Below are positions 35,703 to 43,435 of a DNA stretch of 64,000 nt, in pieces; the stretch's first letter is position 1; every line of letters starts with the position of its first letter. The stretch comes from Streptomyces sp. QL37. GTDB lineage: Bacteria; Actinomycetota; Actinomycetes; Streptomycetales; Streptomycetaceae. Position numbers and translations under genes: made by a program. Location: assembly GCF_002941025.1 (NCBI RefSeq), contig NZ_PTJS01000001.1, positions 7,755,678 through 7,819,677 on the forward strand, written 5' to 3'. Under the pieces are notes generated by a model that was given only the letters and a program-made list of their open reading frames with translations, was not told the DNA's origin and ran no database searches.

Positions 35703-37142
35703 ATGAGCACCACGTTCCGCAACTACATCGACGGTGCGTTCGCCGACGCCTCGGACGGCCGTACGCTCGATGTGGTGGACCCCACCACGGGTGACGTCTA
35801 CGCGACCTCCCCGCTTTCGGGGGCGGCCGACGTCGACGCGGCGATGGCGGCCGCGGCCGCCGCGTTCCCCGTCTGGCGCGACACCACACCGTCCGTGCGC
35901 CAGCGCGCGATGCTGAAGATCGCCGACGCGATGGAGGCACGGGCGGACGACCTGGTCGCCGCGGAGAGCCGGGACACCGGCAAGCCGCTCCACCTCACCG
36001 GCAGCGAGGAGGTCGCTCCCGCCATCGACCAGGTGCGTTTCTTCGCCGGCGCGGCGCGGATGCTCGAAGGCCGCTCGGCCGGCGAGTACATGGAGGGCCT
36101 CACCTCCATCATCCGCCGCGAGCCGGTGGGCGTCTGCGCCCAGGTCGCGCCCTGGAACTACCCCCTGCTGATGGCGGTGTGGAAGTTCGCGCCCGCGCTC
36201 GCCGCGGGCAACGCGGTGGTCCTCAAGCCCTCGGACACCACCCCGGCGTCCACGGTGCTGCTGGCCGAGATCATCGGCGGTGTCCTGACGGAGCTGGAAC
36301 TGCCCACCGGAATCTTCAACGTGGTCTGCGGCGACCGTGAGACCGGCCGGCTGATGGTGGAGCACCCGACCCCGGCGATGGCCTCCATCACCGGCTCGGT
36401 GCGGGCCGGGATGCAGGTCGCCGAGTCCGCGGCCAAGGACGTCAAGCGCGTCCACCTGGAGCTCGGCGGCAAGGCTCCCGCCGTGATCTTCGACGACGCC
36501 GACCTGGCGAAGGCGGTCGAGGACCTGGTGGTCGGCGGCTTCTTCAACGCCGGTCAGGACTGTACGGCCGCGACCCGCGTCATGGTCCACGAGTCCGTCC
36601 ACGACGAGTTCGTCACCGCGCTCGCCAAGGCGGCGGCCGACACGAAGACCGGCCTCCCGGACGACGAGGACGTGCTGTACGGGCCCCTCAACAACGCGGG
36701 CCAGCTCGCCCAGGTCAGCGGGTTCATCGAGCGCCTGCCGGAGCACGCCAGGGTCGAGGCGGGCGGCCACCGGGTCGGCGACAAGGGCTACTTCTACGCC
36801 CCGACCGTCGTCTCGGGCCTCCGGCAGGACGACGAGATCATCCAGCACGAGGTCTTCGGGCCCGTCATCACCGTCCAGTCCTTCACGGACGAGGCCCAGG
36901 CCGTCGAGTACGCCAACGGCGTGGAATACGCCCTGGCCTCCTCGGTGTGGACCAAGGACCACGCGCGGGCGATGCGGATGTCCAAGAAGCTCGACTTCGG
37001 CTGCGTGTGGATCAACACCCACATCCCGCTCGTCGCCGAGATGCCGCACGGCGGGTTCAAGAAGTCCGGCTACGGCAAGGACCTCTCGGCGTACGGCTTC
37101 GAGGACTACACGCGGATCAAGCACGTCATGACGTCGCTCTGA
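35703..37142 (+). CDS. NAD-dependent aldehyde dehydrogenase, gamma-aminobutyraldehyde type
   Basis: 479-residue aldehyde dehydrogenase. The NAD-binding stretch APWNYPLLMAVWKFAPAL and LKPSDTTPASTVLLAEI, the general-base Glu in HLELGGKAPAVIF (about residue 252) and the nucleophile Cys in NAGQDCTAATRV (about 286) are intact. ENGVEYALASSVWTKD-like and GGFKKSGYGKDLSAYGFEDY endings match 4-aminobutyraldehyde dehydrogenases, which turn a polyamine-breakdown product into GABA. The neighbouring permease and PucR regulator support amine catabolism. GGGAGAGA precedes the ATG. Confidence 0.92.
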   Translation: MSTTFRNYIDGAFADASDGRTLDVVDPTTGDVYATSPLSGAADVDAAMAAAAAAFPVWRDTTPSVRQRAMLKIADAMEARADDLVAAESRDTGKPLHLTGSEEVAPAIDQVRFFAGAARMLEGRSAGEYMEGLTSIIRREPVGVCAQVAPWNYPLLMAVWKFAPALAAGNAVVLKPSDTTPASTVLLAEIIGGVLTELELPTGIFNVVCGDRETGRLMVEHPTPAMASITGSVRAGMQVAESAAKDVKRVHLELGGKAPAVIFDDADLAKAVEDLVVGGFFNAGQDCTAATRVMVHESVHDEFVTALAKAAADTKTGLPDDEDVLYGPLNNAGQLAQVSGFIERLPEHARVEAGGHRVGDKGYFYAPTVVSGLRQDDEIIQHEVFGPVITVQSFTDEAQAVEYANGVEYALASSVWTKDHARAMRMSKKLDFGCVWINTHIPLVAEMPHGGFKKSGYGKDLSAYGFEDYTRIKHVMTSL

Positions 37143-37152
37143 CACCCGGGAG

Positions 37153-37191
37153 CCTGCCGCCCGGAACGGTACGACCGAGCCGGGCGGCAGG
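37153..37191. terminator. Terminator hairpin after the aldehyde dehydrogenase
   Basis: CCTGCCGCCCGG (37153-37164) pairs perfectly with CCGGGCGGCAGG (37180-37191), 15-base loop, between convergent genes. Confidence 0.75.
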
Positions 37192-37220
37192 ACGGGGGCC
37201 GGACCGCAGGCTCTTCCCTC

Positions 37221-37634
37221 TCACTCCCCGATCCACCGCCTCAGCGCATCGACCGTGGTCTCCGGCGAGGTGTTGAAGCAGAGCCGGATCCCGGGCGCCG
37301 CCTCGGTGAGCACGTTGACCAGCCGCTCGAACAGCAGGGTGTTCTCCGGCGCCATGCGTACGCCACCGCCGATCATCGCCAAGCCGAACGCACCCTCCTG
37401 GAGACGCTCCCGGACCGTCGCCTCGGCGCTGTCCGGAGAGGCGTCGATCAGGCACGGCACGGCATCGAACCCCGCCTCACGCAGCGCCGCGTTCCCGGCC
37501 TCGACCCGGGCGGTGAGCGCCGCCTCGTCGAGACCTCCGGGCATCCGGCTGTAGTCGAGCGCACCCGGATCCAGGCCGATGGACAGCACCTTCGTGTTCC
37601 TCGGCAGGGGTGTTGACGTCGTCGGCCGTCCCAT
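37221..37634 (-). CDS. Conserved hypothetical protein
   Basis: 137 residues from ATG 37634 (AGAGAGG upstream). It reads like a small Rossmann-type domain: TKVLSIGLDPGALDYSRMPG, ALREAGFDAVPCLIDA, FGLAMIGGGVRMAPENTLLF and GIRLCFNTSPETTVDALRRW. The family is familiar from Proteobacteria and actinomycetes, but no function is established. It is divergent from the HIT gene. The longer frame from 37694 is less likely. Confidence 0.75.
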   Translation of the reverse strand: MGRPTTSTPLPRNTKVLSIGLDPGALDYSRMPGGLDEAALTARVEAGNAALREAGFDAVPCLIDASPDSAEATVRERLQEGAFGLAMIGGGVRMAPENTLLFERLVNVLTEAAPGIRLCFNTSPETTVDALRRWIGE

Positions 37635-37722
37635 GGGCGATGCCTCTCTGCTCGCGTCGCGGTGAACCCGCCCTTGTATCAGGTAAGTACACACGGACCT
37701 CCTCCCCCATGTGACCGAACCC

Positions 37723-37752
37723 CCGACCGGCGGCGGCAGATGGTTCTACGAT
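37723..37752 (+). promoter_or_regulatory. Leaderless promoter of the HIT gene
   Basis: TACGAT at 37747-37752 ends eight bases before the ATG at 37761, so transcription would begin at or next to the start codon. CCGACC at 37723-37728, 18 bp upstream, is a partial -35. There is no Shine-Dalgarno before the ATG. Confidence 0.55.
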
Positions 37753-37760
37753 CTGGGTCC

Positions 37761-38231
37761 ATGACGGCTCCCGACTGCTACGCGTGCGGCAGAGAAGCAC
37801 AGTTCGGCGAACTCCCGCCACGCGAGCGCGTCGCGTCCGACGAGCACTGGCGGGTGGCCCACGCCTTCGACACGGCGCTGCCCGGCTGGCTCGTGCTCCT
37901 GCCCCGCCGCCATGTCACCGCCGTCCACGACCTCACCGACGCCGAGGCGGCCGCCCTGGGGACATGGCAGGTCAGGCTCTCCCGGGCGCTCCGGAGCGTG
38001 ACCGGCTGCGCCAAGACCTACGTCATCCAGTTCGCCGAAGCCGAAGGCTTCGCCCACGCGCACTTCCACATCGTGCCGCGCACGGCGGATCTGCCTTCCG
38101 AGCAACGAGGGGCAGGCATCTTCGGGCTGCTCGGCCGGCCGGAGCCCGAGCGGGTAACGGCTGACCGTGCTGACGACTTGGCCCTGTCCCTCCGGGCCCG
38201 GCTCGAGGAGGGGTCGCGAGAGTCACAGTGA
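37761..38231 (+). CDS. HIT-family protein (nucleotide hydrolase/transferase)
   Basis: 156-residue histidine-triad protein. The HxHxHxx motif is HAHFHIVPR, with His at 99, 101 and 103. Further family features are CYACGREAQFGELPPRE with a CxxC-like pair, GWLVLLPRRHVTAVHDLTD and YVIQFAEAEGFAH. HIT proteins hydrolyse nucleoside phosphoramidates, dinucleotide polyphosphates or similar. The ATG at 37761 lacks a ribosome site and follows a TACGAT -10, so it is probably translated from a leaderless mRNA. Exact substrate unknown. Confidence 0.9.
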   Translation: MTAPDCYACGREAQFGELPPRERVASDEHWRVAHAFDTALPGWLVLLPRRHVTAVHDLTDAEAAALGTWQVRLSRALRSVTGCAKTYVIQFAEAEGFAHAHFHIVPRTADLPSEQRGAGIFGLLGRPEPERVTADRADDLALSLRARLEEGSRESQ

Positions 38232-38265
38232 GGTCGGGGGGACCCGCGCCCTGGCGGGAACGTCC

Positions 38266-38294
38266 TTGTAGCCCCTGCGGCGCTGCACTAGCGT
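38266..38294 (+). promoter_or_regulatory. Leaderless vegetative promoter of the maleylpyruvate isomerase-like gene
   Basis: TTGTAG (38266-38271), exactly 17 bp, then TAGCGT (38289-38294); the GTG start is at 38302. The geometry predicts transcription starting at the GTG itself. Confidence 0.65.
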
Positions 38295-38301
38295 TGCCGG
38301 A

Positions 38302-38958
38302 GTGGATCTCTTCTCACGCTCGTGGACGGCATTGCGCACGGCGGTCGCCGAATTCCCGGACGAGGACTTCTCACAGCCGTCGGGCTGCGCCGGGTGGCTC
38401 GTGCGGGACCTGGTGTGCCATCTGGTCATCGACGCCCAGGACGTCCTGATCACCCTCGCGACTCCCGCCGCGACGGAGCCGACCCGGGACGCGGTCACCT
38501 ACTGGGAGGTCACCGGGACTCCGCCGAGCGGCGACGACCCGCTCGACGCGCTGACCGTACGGCTGGCCGCCGCGTACGAACAGCCCTCGCTGCTCAAGTT
38601 CCACCTCGACGACGTGGGATCCGCAGCCGGCCGTGCCGCCGGACTCGCCGCCCCCGGCCTCCGGGTCGGCACCCGCGGGGAGGTCATGAGCGTGAGCGAC
38701 TACCTCACCACGTACGTCCTGGAGTGGACGCTGCACCACCTCGATCTCGCCGCGCACCTCCCCGATGTCCCGGAAGCACCCGAGGAAGGGCTCGCCCGCT
38801 CCCGCCAGTTGCTGGAGGAGATCGCCGGGAGTGCCTTCCCCGCCTCCCTCCCCGACAAGGACGCGCTGCTGGTCGGCACGGGGCGGCGTAACCCGACCGA
38901 CGCGGAGGAGGCCGGTCTGGGCGAACTCGCCGCGAGACTCCCGCTCGTCCTCGGCTGA
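38302..38958 (+). CDS. Mycothiol-dependent maleylpyruvate isomerase-like protein
   Basis: 218-residue member of the DinB-like maleylpyruvate isomerase family of actinomycetes. The N-terminal four-helix bundle has SGCAGWLVRDLVCHLVIDAQ, where the His is a metal ligand, and a second His cluster in VLEWTLHHLDLAAHLPDV. A short C-terminal domain follows (LVGTGRRNPTDAEEAGLG). Family members are thought to use mycothiol as cofactor for isomerisation or detoxification; the substrate here is unknown. GTG 38302 is set by the leaderless promoter geometry. Confidence 0.85.
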   Translation: MDLFSRSWTALRTAVAEFPDEDFSQPSGCAGWLVRDLVCHLVIDAQDVLITLATPAATEPTRDAVTYWEVTGTPPSGDDPLDALTVRLAAAYEQPSLLKFHLDDVGSAAGRAAGLAAPGLRVGTRGEVMSVSDYLTTYVLEWTLHHLDLAAHLPDVPEAPEEGLARSRQLLEEIAGSAFPASLPDKDALLVGTGRRNPTDAEEAGLGELAARLPLVLG

Positions 38959-38991
38959 CCGTCCGGCAGCCCGGATCGGACAGCACCCGGT

Positions 38992-39394
38992 GACAGCGTG
39001 GGAGCGCATGCTCATCGTCATCGTTCCGGTCAGGTACGCCGTGGGAGACGCCCTGGCAGACGACCGTCTGCGGCAAGAGCTCACCGTGACCGCGGAATCC
39101 GTGAATCCGCTCGCAGTCACCAAGGAACAGCCGGCGGAACGTGGCCACCGGAGCGTCCCCCCCGTCGAGGCGGAGGTCATCTGCTCGGACCGGGACGAGC
39201 ACCGGCACCGGGTGACCTCGCGGTCCGTCGACATCCCCTGCCCGACACCGCCCGACCGGCAGCAGGTGCGGGGGAGCGGCCACAGGAGTCGCCGGCCTCA
39301 CTCCTCCGCGACCTCGCCGCCGACGGGCAGCGGGCGGCCCGAGGCGTGACACCCGCCGCCAAGGCCCCGTGGTTCCGGGTTTCGGACCGCTGAC
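38992..39394 (+). pseudogene. Possible frameshifted gene remnant
   Basis: Coding-like text appears in one frame, MLIVIVPVRYAVGDALADD through ELTVTAESVNPLAVTKEQP from about 39008, and then in another as LLRDLAADGQRAARGVTPAA with KAPWFRVSDR ending near 39393. A single shift around 39270 would join them. There is no good ribosome site and I do not recognise a family, so this may equally be non-coding sequence. Confidence 0.25.
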
Positions 39395-39499
39395 AGGGCA
39401 TGCTGGTGGCCGTGGCCACGGCGCTTCCCGTGGGCCTGCCGCGGTGCCGGAGCAGGGACGCGCGACGTCCGCCGTCCCGTGACGTACGAGGGAAACCAC

Positions 39500-40018
39500 A
39501 TGGCGGACGACCGGCTGTCAGGACTGCCGCCCGAGCAGGCCGCGGGCGTGGCGGCGGACCGGCTCAAGGAGCGCATCTACGCGACGATCACGATGATCGC
39601 CGTGGTGATCGGCCTGTCCCTGGGCGAAGTCGGCACCACAGGCGCCCTGGCCACGGTGCTGACGACCGCTCTGGGGCTGTGGCTCGCGGCGTTCGTCGCC
39701 GACCAGCAGGCGCACCGCACGGTCCACCGCCATCTCGCGACCGGCCACGACCTGCGGCGCATGCTGTACGTCAGCAGCCCGCTGCTGTCCTGCGCGGTGG
39801 GCCCGGCTGTGATGATCACCCTCGCCGCGCTGGACGTCCTGTCCCTGTCCGCCGCCCTGATGACGGCCGCCGGGGTGGGCATCGCCTCGCTCTTCGCCTG
39901 GGGCTGCGCGGGAGGGCTGCGCATGGGAGGCGGCGTTCTCCCGGCGGTGCTGGCGGGCCTGGCCGACGCGGTGATCGGTGTCGCGGTCGCGCTGGTGAAG
40001 ACGGCCGCCGGCCACTGA
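39500..40018 (+). CDS. Hypothetical integral membrane protein
   Basis: 172-residue protein, ATG 39500 with GAGGGAAA upstream. About four hydrophobic segments: YATITMIAVVIGLSLGEVG, ALATVLTTALGLWLAAFVAD, SPLLSCAVGPAVMITLAALD and ALMTAAGVGIASLFAWGCAG, with a last one at LPAVLAGLADAVIGVAVALV. A His/Arg-rich loop (QQAHRTVHRHLATGHDLRR) lies between spans 2 and 3. Overall layout is like small VIT/DUF-type membrane proteins; function unknown. Confidence 0.75.
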   Translation: MADDRLSGLPPEQAAGVAADRLKERIYATITMIAVVIGLSLGEVGTTGALATVLTTALGLWLAAFVADQQAHRTVHRHLATGHDLRRMLYVSSPLLSCAVGPAVMITLAALDVLSLSAALMTAAGVGIASLFAWGCAGGLRMGGGVLPAVLAGLADAVIGVAVALVKTAAGH

Positions 40019-40067
40019 CAGGGCCGGTGACGGCACGGGCGCTCCGTCGTGCTCGCCAGGGCCTTCC

Positions 40068-40110
40068 GTTCGGATCAGGCCGGACCCCGCGAGCCCGGGA
40101 TGATCCGAAC
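40068..40110. terminator. Candidate terminator between convergent genes
   Basis: GTTCGGATCA (40068-40077) pairs perfectly with TGATCCGAAC (40101-40110) across a GC-rich 23-base loop, just before the FUSC stop at 40119. Confidence 0.5.
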
Positions 40111-40118
40111 AAGAGGTC

Positions 40119-42848
40119 CTAGAGCCGCATGTCGTGGCCGATACGGCCCGCCTCCCGCCACTCCGGCACGTACAGGAACTCCGCGTGCGGGGCGTGGGAC
40201 GTCGCCGACACGATGAGCGTGTGGCTCCCCGGCCGGAGCCCGTCGACCCGGTAGCGGCCCGATCGCACCGGCCCTGCCGCGACCCGCTTCCCCCGCGCGT
40301 CGATCACCGTGATCCATCCCGCGCACCCCGCGGGATGCGCCGCGCACCGGACGGTGCCCGCGACGCTCACTCCGGCCGTCTCCGTGCCGGTCACCGGACC
40401 CGTGGCCGTCCGTGGTGCGGCAGTGGCCGTGGCGGTGCGAACGGCGGTCGCCGGAGTGCCCGCCGTCCGTGTCGCCGGCCGCAGGGACCACTCCGCGACG
40501 AGCGCCCGGGTGCGGCGTTCCATCGGTGAACCCCCCGTGACCTCGGGAGCGTTGTCGTGCACGTCGAGCCCGCACCGCTCCGCGTAGCCGGCGAGCGTCT
40601 CGTCGAGCGCGGAGAGCTCCCGCAGTGTCGTGCGGATGCGCGAGGCCCGTGGCCCCGGTGGGGCCTTGTCCAGGTCCGCGCTCAATTCCCGTACCAGCGG
40701 CCCCACCCGCTGCCAGCCCCCCTCGGGCTCACCGGTCGTCAGTGAGCGGTCGAGGGCACGCAGCGAACGGCTCAGCGTCGCGGTGATGCCGGCGAAGAGT
40801 TCGGCCGGCCCGGGGGCCAGGTCGATGTCGATGTCCGCCGCAGCCGCGAGGGCGCGGGCATGGCCCGTCGCCGTGGTGAGGAGCGCGGTGCGGTTGTCCG
40901 CGTCACGCCCCCGCAGACCGCGCGGCATCCGGACCAGCGGACGGGCCAGGCTCAGGACCTCGAACAGGGCGGAGTCCACCCCACGGGCGGCACCACGGAG
41001 CCGTACGGGGGCGTCGGGGTCCTCCCAGCGCAGGGCGAGCTGGGAGACGAGCGTGTCGACGGCGGACACGTAGCCGCGCTCCGCCTCACGTGTGATCCTG
41101 CGGCTCGACAGCGGGAAGATCAGTGCGGCACACGCCGTCGCGACGAGTATCCCGAGACCGTTGTCCAGGAGTCGCTCGCCGAGCAGGTGGTCCATGCCGC
41201 CGTAGGGCGTCGTCAGTCCGTACAACTGCACCAGCGCGACGACGAGGCCGACGACCCAGAGGGCGTACGCACGCTGCATCCCCCAGGCTCCGAGGGTGAG
41301 ACCCGCGACGATGACCGTCAGCGTCCCGTAGACGTGGCCGTGGCCCAGGAGATGGAGCAGGGCGATGCCGAGCACGGCGCCGATCACCGTGCCCGCCATG
41401 CGGTGGCCGAACTTGCGCAGCCGCTCGTGCGTCGTGTTCGTGCCGAAGAGAGTGATCATCACGCCGACGAGACCCCAGTAGAAGCGCTGAGGGTCGATCG
41501 CGTCGGTGATCGGGCAGACGATGGCGGCGGCGACCCCCGCGTGCAGTGGCGCGCGTACGAAGGGGACGGCGCGCCGCCAGCTCTTCTCCGTGTGAGCGGC
41601 GAGCACGCGCTGTGTCGCGCCCGCCGACCCGGCGGGACGGTTGCGCTCCAGGGCCACGGTCGGCTGGAAGGGGACCTGTGCGGGGGACTCCGGGGAGCTC
41701 CAGCCCAGCGAGAGCCACTGGGAGAGCGAACCGGCCAGGGAGTCGAGGAGATGGGCCACGCGACGGGCGAGCTCGGCGGTCTCCGCCCGGCTGTCGCCCG
41801 TGTCGGCTTGCTCGCGCACCAGGTCCGCCTGGCGGCGGATGCGTTCGGCGGCCGGACGCAGGCCCTGCGCGCAGCCGAGCGGGGTGTCCCGCGCGATGAC
41901 GAGGCCGACGGCCATCGCCTCGCGCAGGTGCGACGGTACGTCGAGGCGGGCCAGGTCCTGCACGGCCCGGCCGATACCGCGCATGGCCAGCTCCGCGTCG
42001 AAGAGGTGGCGGTGCAGAAGCTCGGCCATGCCGGGGTCCGCGGCGACCTCCGGCTGGGCGAGGCGGCCGTCGATGGTGACGGTGGTGACGTTGAGGTGGT
42101 GCAGGGCACGTGCCATCCGGCGCACGGCCCGCTCCTGATCGGCGTCGGGGTCCAGCGTCTCGACGGCCGCGTCGGCCACCCGGCGGGCTTCCACGACGAA
42201 GGCGCGCTGGGTACGCAGCAGGTCCTCGCGCGGCATCGGGTAGCAGAACAGCAGCCGTGTCAGGAGCACCGCGGCGGCGGAGACCAGGGCGACGGCGAAC
42301 GCCTTGCCCCACATGGCGGAAGGGATGTCCGCCATCATGCCGACCATCAGGCCGTTGAACAGCATCATGCCCGTGAGCAGCGACAGTTGTCCGAACCGGG
42401 CGAGGAAGAAGGTCAGGGCCAGCGCCGTGACCATCAGGCTGATCTCAAGGGCGCGGTCGCCGTGCAGCTCGGCGGCCGCCCACAGGACGGCGGCGTACGG
42501 GAACGGCATCCACAGGATGGCGCGGGCGAGCCGCTGCCAGGTGTTCTCGGCGACGGCGAAGGCGCTCATCAGGCCCATCATCCCGCCGACGATCATGCCG
42601 ATCATGGCCGGAACGTCCAGAGCCCGCGCCATCCCGTAGCCGACCACGAGCGAGGTCACCATCGCGACGAGGGTGCGCCAGCCCGCCTGGAGCTGCCCGA
42701 GGCCGGGGTCCGCGGCGAGTATCCAGTCCCAGCGCCGCCGTGGCCCGCCCACCCGGTGAGGTGCGACGGCGCGCGCGGCACCTTCTGGGCGGGCGCGGGG
42801 TGCGAGTTCCGAAGCCGTGTCCGACGGCGCGGTACCTGGGCTGATCAA
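40119..42848 (-). CDS. FUSC-family membrane protein with C-terminal Ig-like (carboxypeptidase-regulatory) domain
   Basis: About 909 residues. Two hydrophobic blocks, near 45-170 (LVAMVTSLVVGYGMARAL, ISLMVTALALTFFLARFGQL) and 470-600 (FYWGLVGVMITLFGTNTTHE, RMAGTVIGAVLGIALLHLLG), flank helical cytoplasmic parts, the layout of fusaric-acid-resistance/YccS-type exporters. The last 75 residues (AGTVRCAAHPAGCAGWITVI, GRYRVDGLRPGSHTLIVSAT) form an extra Ig-like domain unusual for this family. The likely start is a TTG at 42848 overlapping the MarR stop (TTGA) with GGAG five bases upstream. MarR control of a toxic-compound exporter is the natural reading; substrate unknown. Confidence 0.85.
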   Translation of the reverse strand: MISPGTAPSDTASELAPRARPEGAARAVAPHRVGGPRRRWDWILAADPGLGQLQAGWRTLVAMVTSLVVGYGMARALDVPAMIGMIVGGMMGLMSAFAVAENTWQRLARAILWMPFPYAAVLWAAAELHGDRALEISLMVTALALTFFLARFGQLSLLTGMMLFNGLMVGMMADIPSAMWGKAFAVALVSAAAVLLTRLLFCYPMPREDLLRTQRAFVVEARRVADAAVETLDPDADQERAVRRMARALHHLNVTTVTIDGRLAQPEVAADPGMAELLHRHLFDAELAMRGIGRAVQDLARLDVPSHLREAMAVGLVIARDTPLGCAQGLRPAAERIRRQADLVREQADTGDSRAETAELARRVAHLLDSLAGSLSQWLSLGWSSPESPAQVPFQPTVALERNRPAGSAGATQRVLAAHTEKSWRRAVPFVRAPLHAGVAAAIVCPITDAIDPQRFYWGLVGVMITLFGTNTTHERLRKFGHRMAGTVIGAVLGIALLHLLGHGHVYGTLTVIVAGLTLGAWGMQRAYALWVVGLVVALVQLYGLTTPYGGMDHLLGERLLDNGLGILVATACAALIFPLSSRRITREAERGYVSAVDTLVSQLALRWEDPDAPVRLRGAARGVDSALFEVLSLARPLVRMPRGLRGRDADNRTALLTTATGHARALAAAADIDIDLAPGPAELFAGITATLSRSLRALDRSLTTGEPEGGWQRVGPLVRELSADLDKAPPGPRASRIRTTLRELSALDETLAGYAERCGLDVHDNAPEVTGGSPMERRTRALVAEWSLRPATRTAGTPATAVRTATATAAPRTATGPVTGTETAGVSVAGTVRCAAHPAGCAGWITVIDARGKRVAAGPVRSGRYRVDGLRPGSHTLIVSATSHAPHAEFLYVPEWREAGRIGHDMRL

Positions 42849-43315
42849 CTGGGCTCCGAATCCATCGCGTCGAGCAGGGTGGTGAGTGCGTTCCGGGCGG
42901 CGCCCACGGCACGCTCGGAGTCGTCCACGCCGGCGTCGAGGCCCCGCAGGAGCGCCGCGGCCATCCGCCGGCGCCCCCGGTCGAGCAGCTCCCGGCCGGC
43001 CGGGGTGAGGGAGGCCTCGACGACACGTCGGTCGGCGGCGCGGCGTTCGCGCGTGGCCAGACCGCGCTCCTCGACGCTCTGCAGGACCACGGTCACGCGG
43101 GGCTGGGACATACCCGTGTACGCGGCAAGAGCGGTCACCCGCCTTGGTCCGTCCTCCAGGGCGTCGAGTACGGCCACCTGACTGCGGCTGAGCCCGAAGT
43201 CCCCGGTGCGGAACAGCGTCTGCGAGAGCCGTCCGATGCCTCTGAGGAGGCCCCGGGCAGCGCTTTCGATGCGCTGCTCGTCGGTGGGTCCTGCCAGGGA
43301 CGACGATTGATGCAT
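42845..43315 (-). CDS. MarR-family transcriptional regulator
   Basis: 156-residue winged-helix regulator. GLSRSQVAVLDALEDGPRRV is followed by the recognition region TALAAYTGMSQPRVTVVLQS, then the wing LATRERRAADRRVVEASLTP and the C-terminal dimer helices. Its stop overlaps the start of the FUSC exporter gene, so both are made from one message. The ATG at 43315 lies inside an ATATA/TATAT palindrome, and a TATAAT box ends six bases upstream, suggesting a leaderless, autorepressed transcript. Confidence 0.93.
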   Translation of the reverse strand: MHQSSSLAGPTDEQRIESAARGLLRGIGRLSQTLFRTGDFGLSRSQVAVLDALEDGPRRVTALAAYTGMSQPRVTVVLQSVEERGLATRERRAADRRVVEASLTPAGRELLDRGRRRMAAALLRGLDAGVDDSERAVGAARNALTTLLDAMDSEPS

Positions 43316-43328
43316 ATAGCAATTATAT
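43314..43328. promoter_or_regulatory. Palindrome over the MarR start, likely autoregulatory operator
   Basis: ATATA-GCAAT-TATAT (plus strand) is a perfect inverted repeat with a 5-base centre overlapping the MarR start codon and its TATAAT -10 (on the minus strand). It is a striking AT-rich island in this genome and fits self-repression of the MarR-FUSC operon. Confidence 0.55.
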
Positions 43329-43393
43329 AGATGTCAAGAGTTGGCCCGGAACCATGTGCGGGCAAAATGCCCCGCCGCCCCCGAGAGGCCGCC

Positions 43394-43431
43394 GCCCCGC
43401 CCCGGTGGGTCGGACCCCACCGGGGCGGGGC
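43394..43431 (-). terminator. Terminator of the malX-malY operon
   Basis: GCCCCGCCCCGGTGGG (43394-43409) pairs perfectly over 16 bp with 43416-43431, loop TCGGAC, five bases beyond the malY-like stop at 43436. Confidence 0.85.
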
Positions 43432-43435
43432 CCGG

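Noticed and set aside
43331..43340. TTGACA box (minus strand) upstream of the MarR gene
   Set aside because: Only four bases separate it from the TATAAT box, so it cannot act as the -35 of that promoter.
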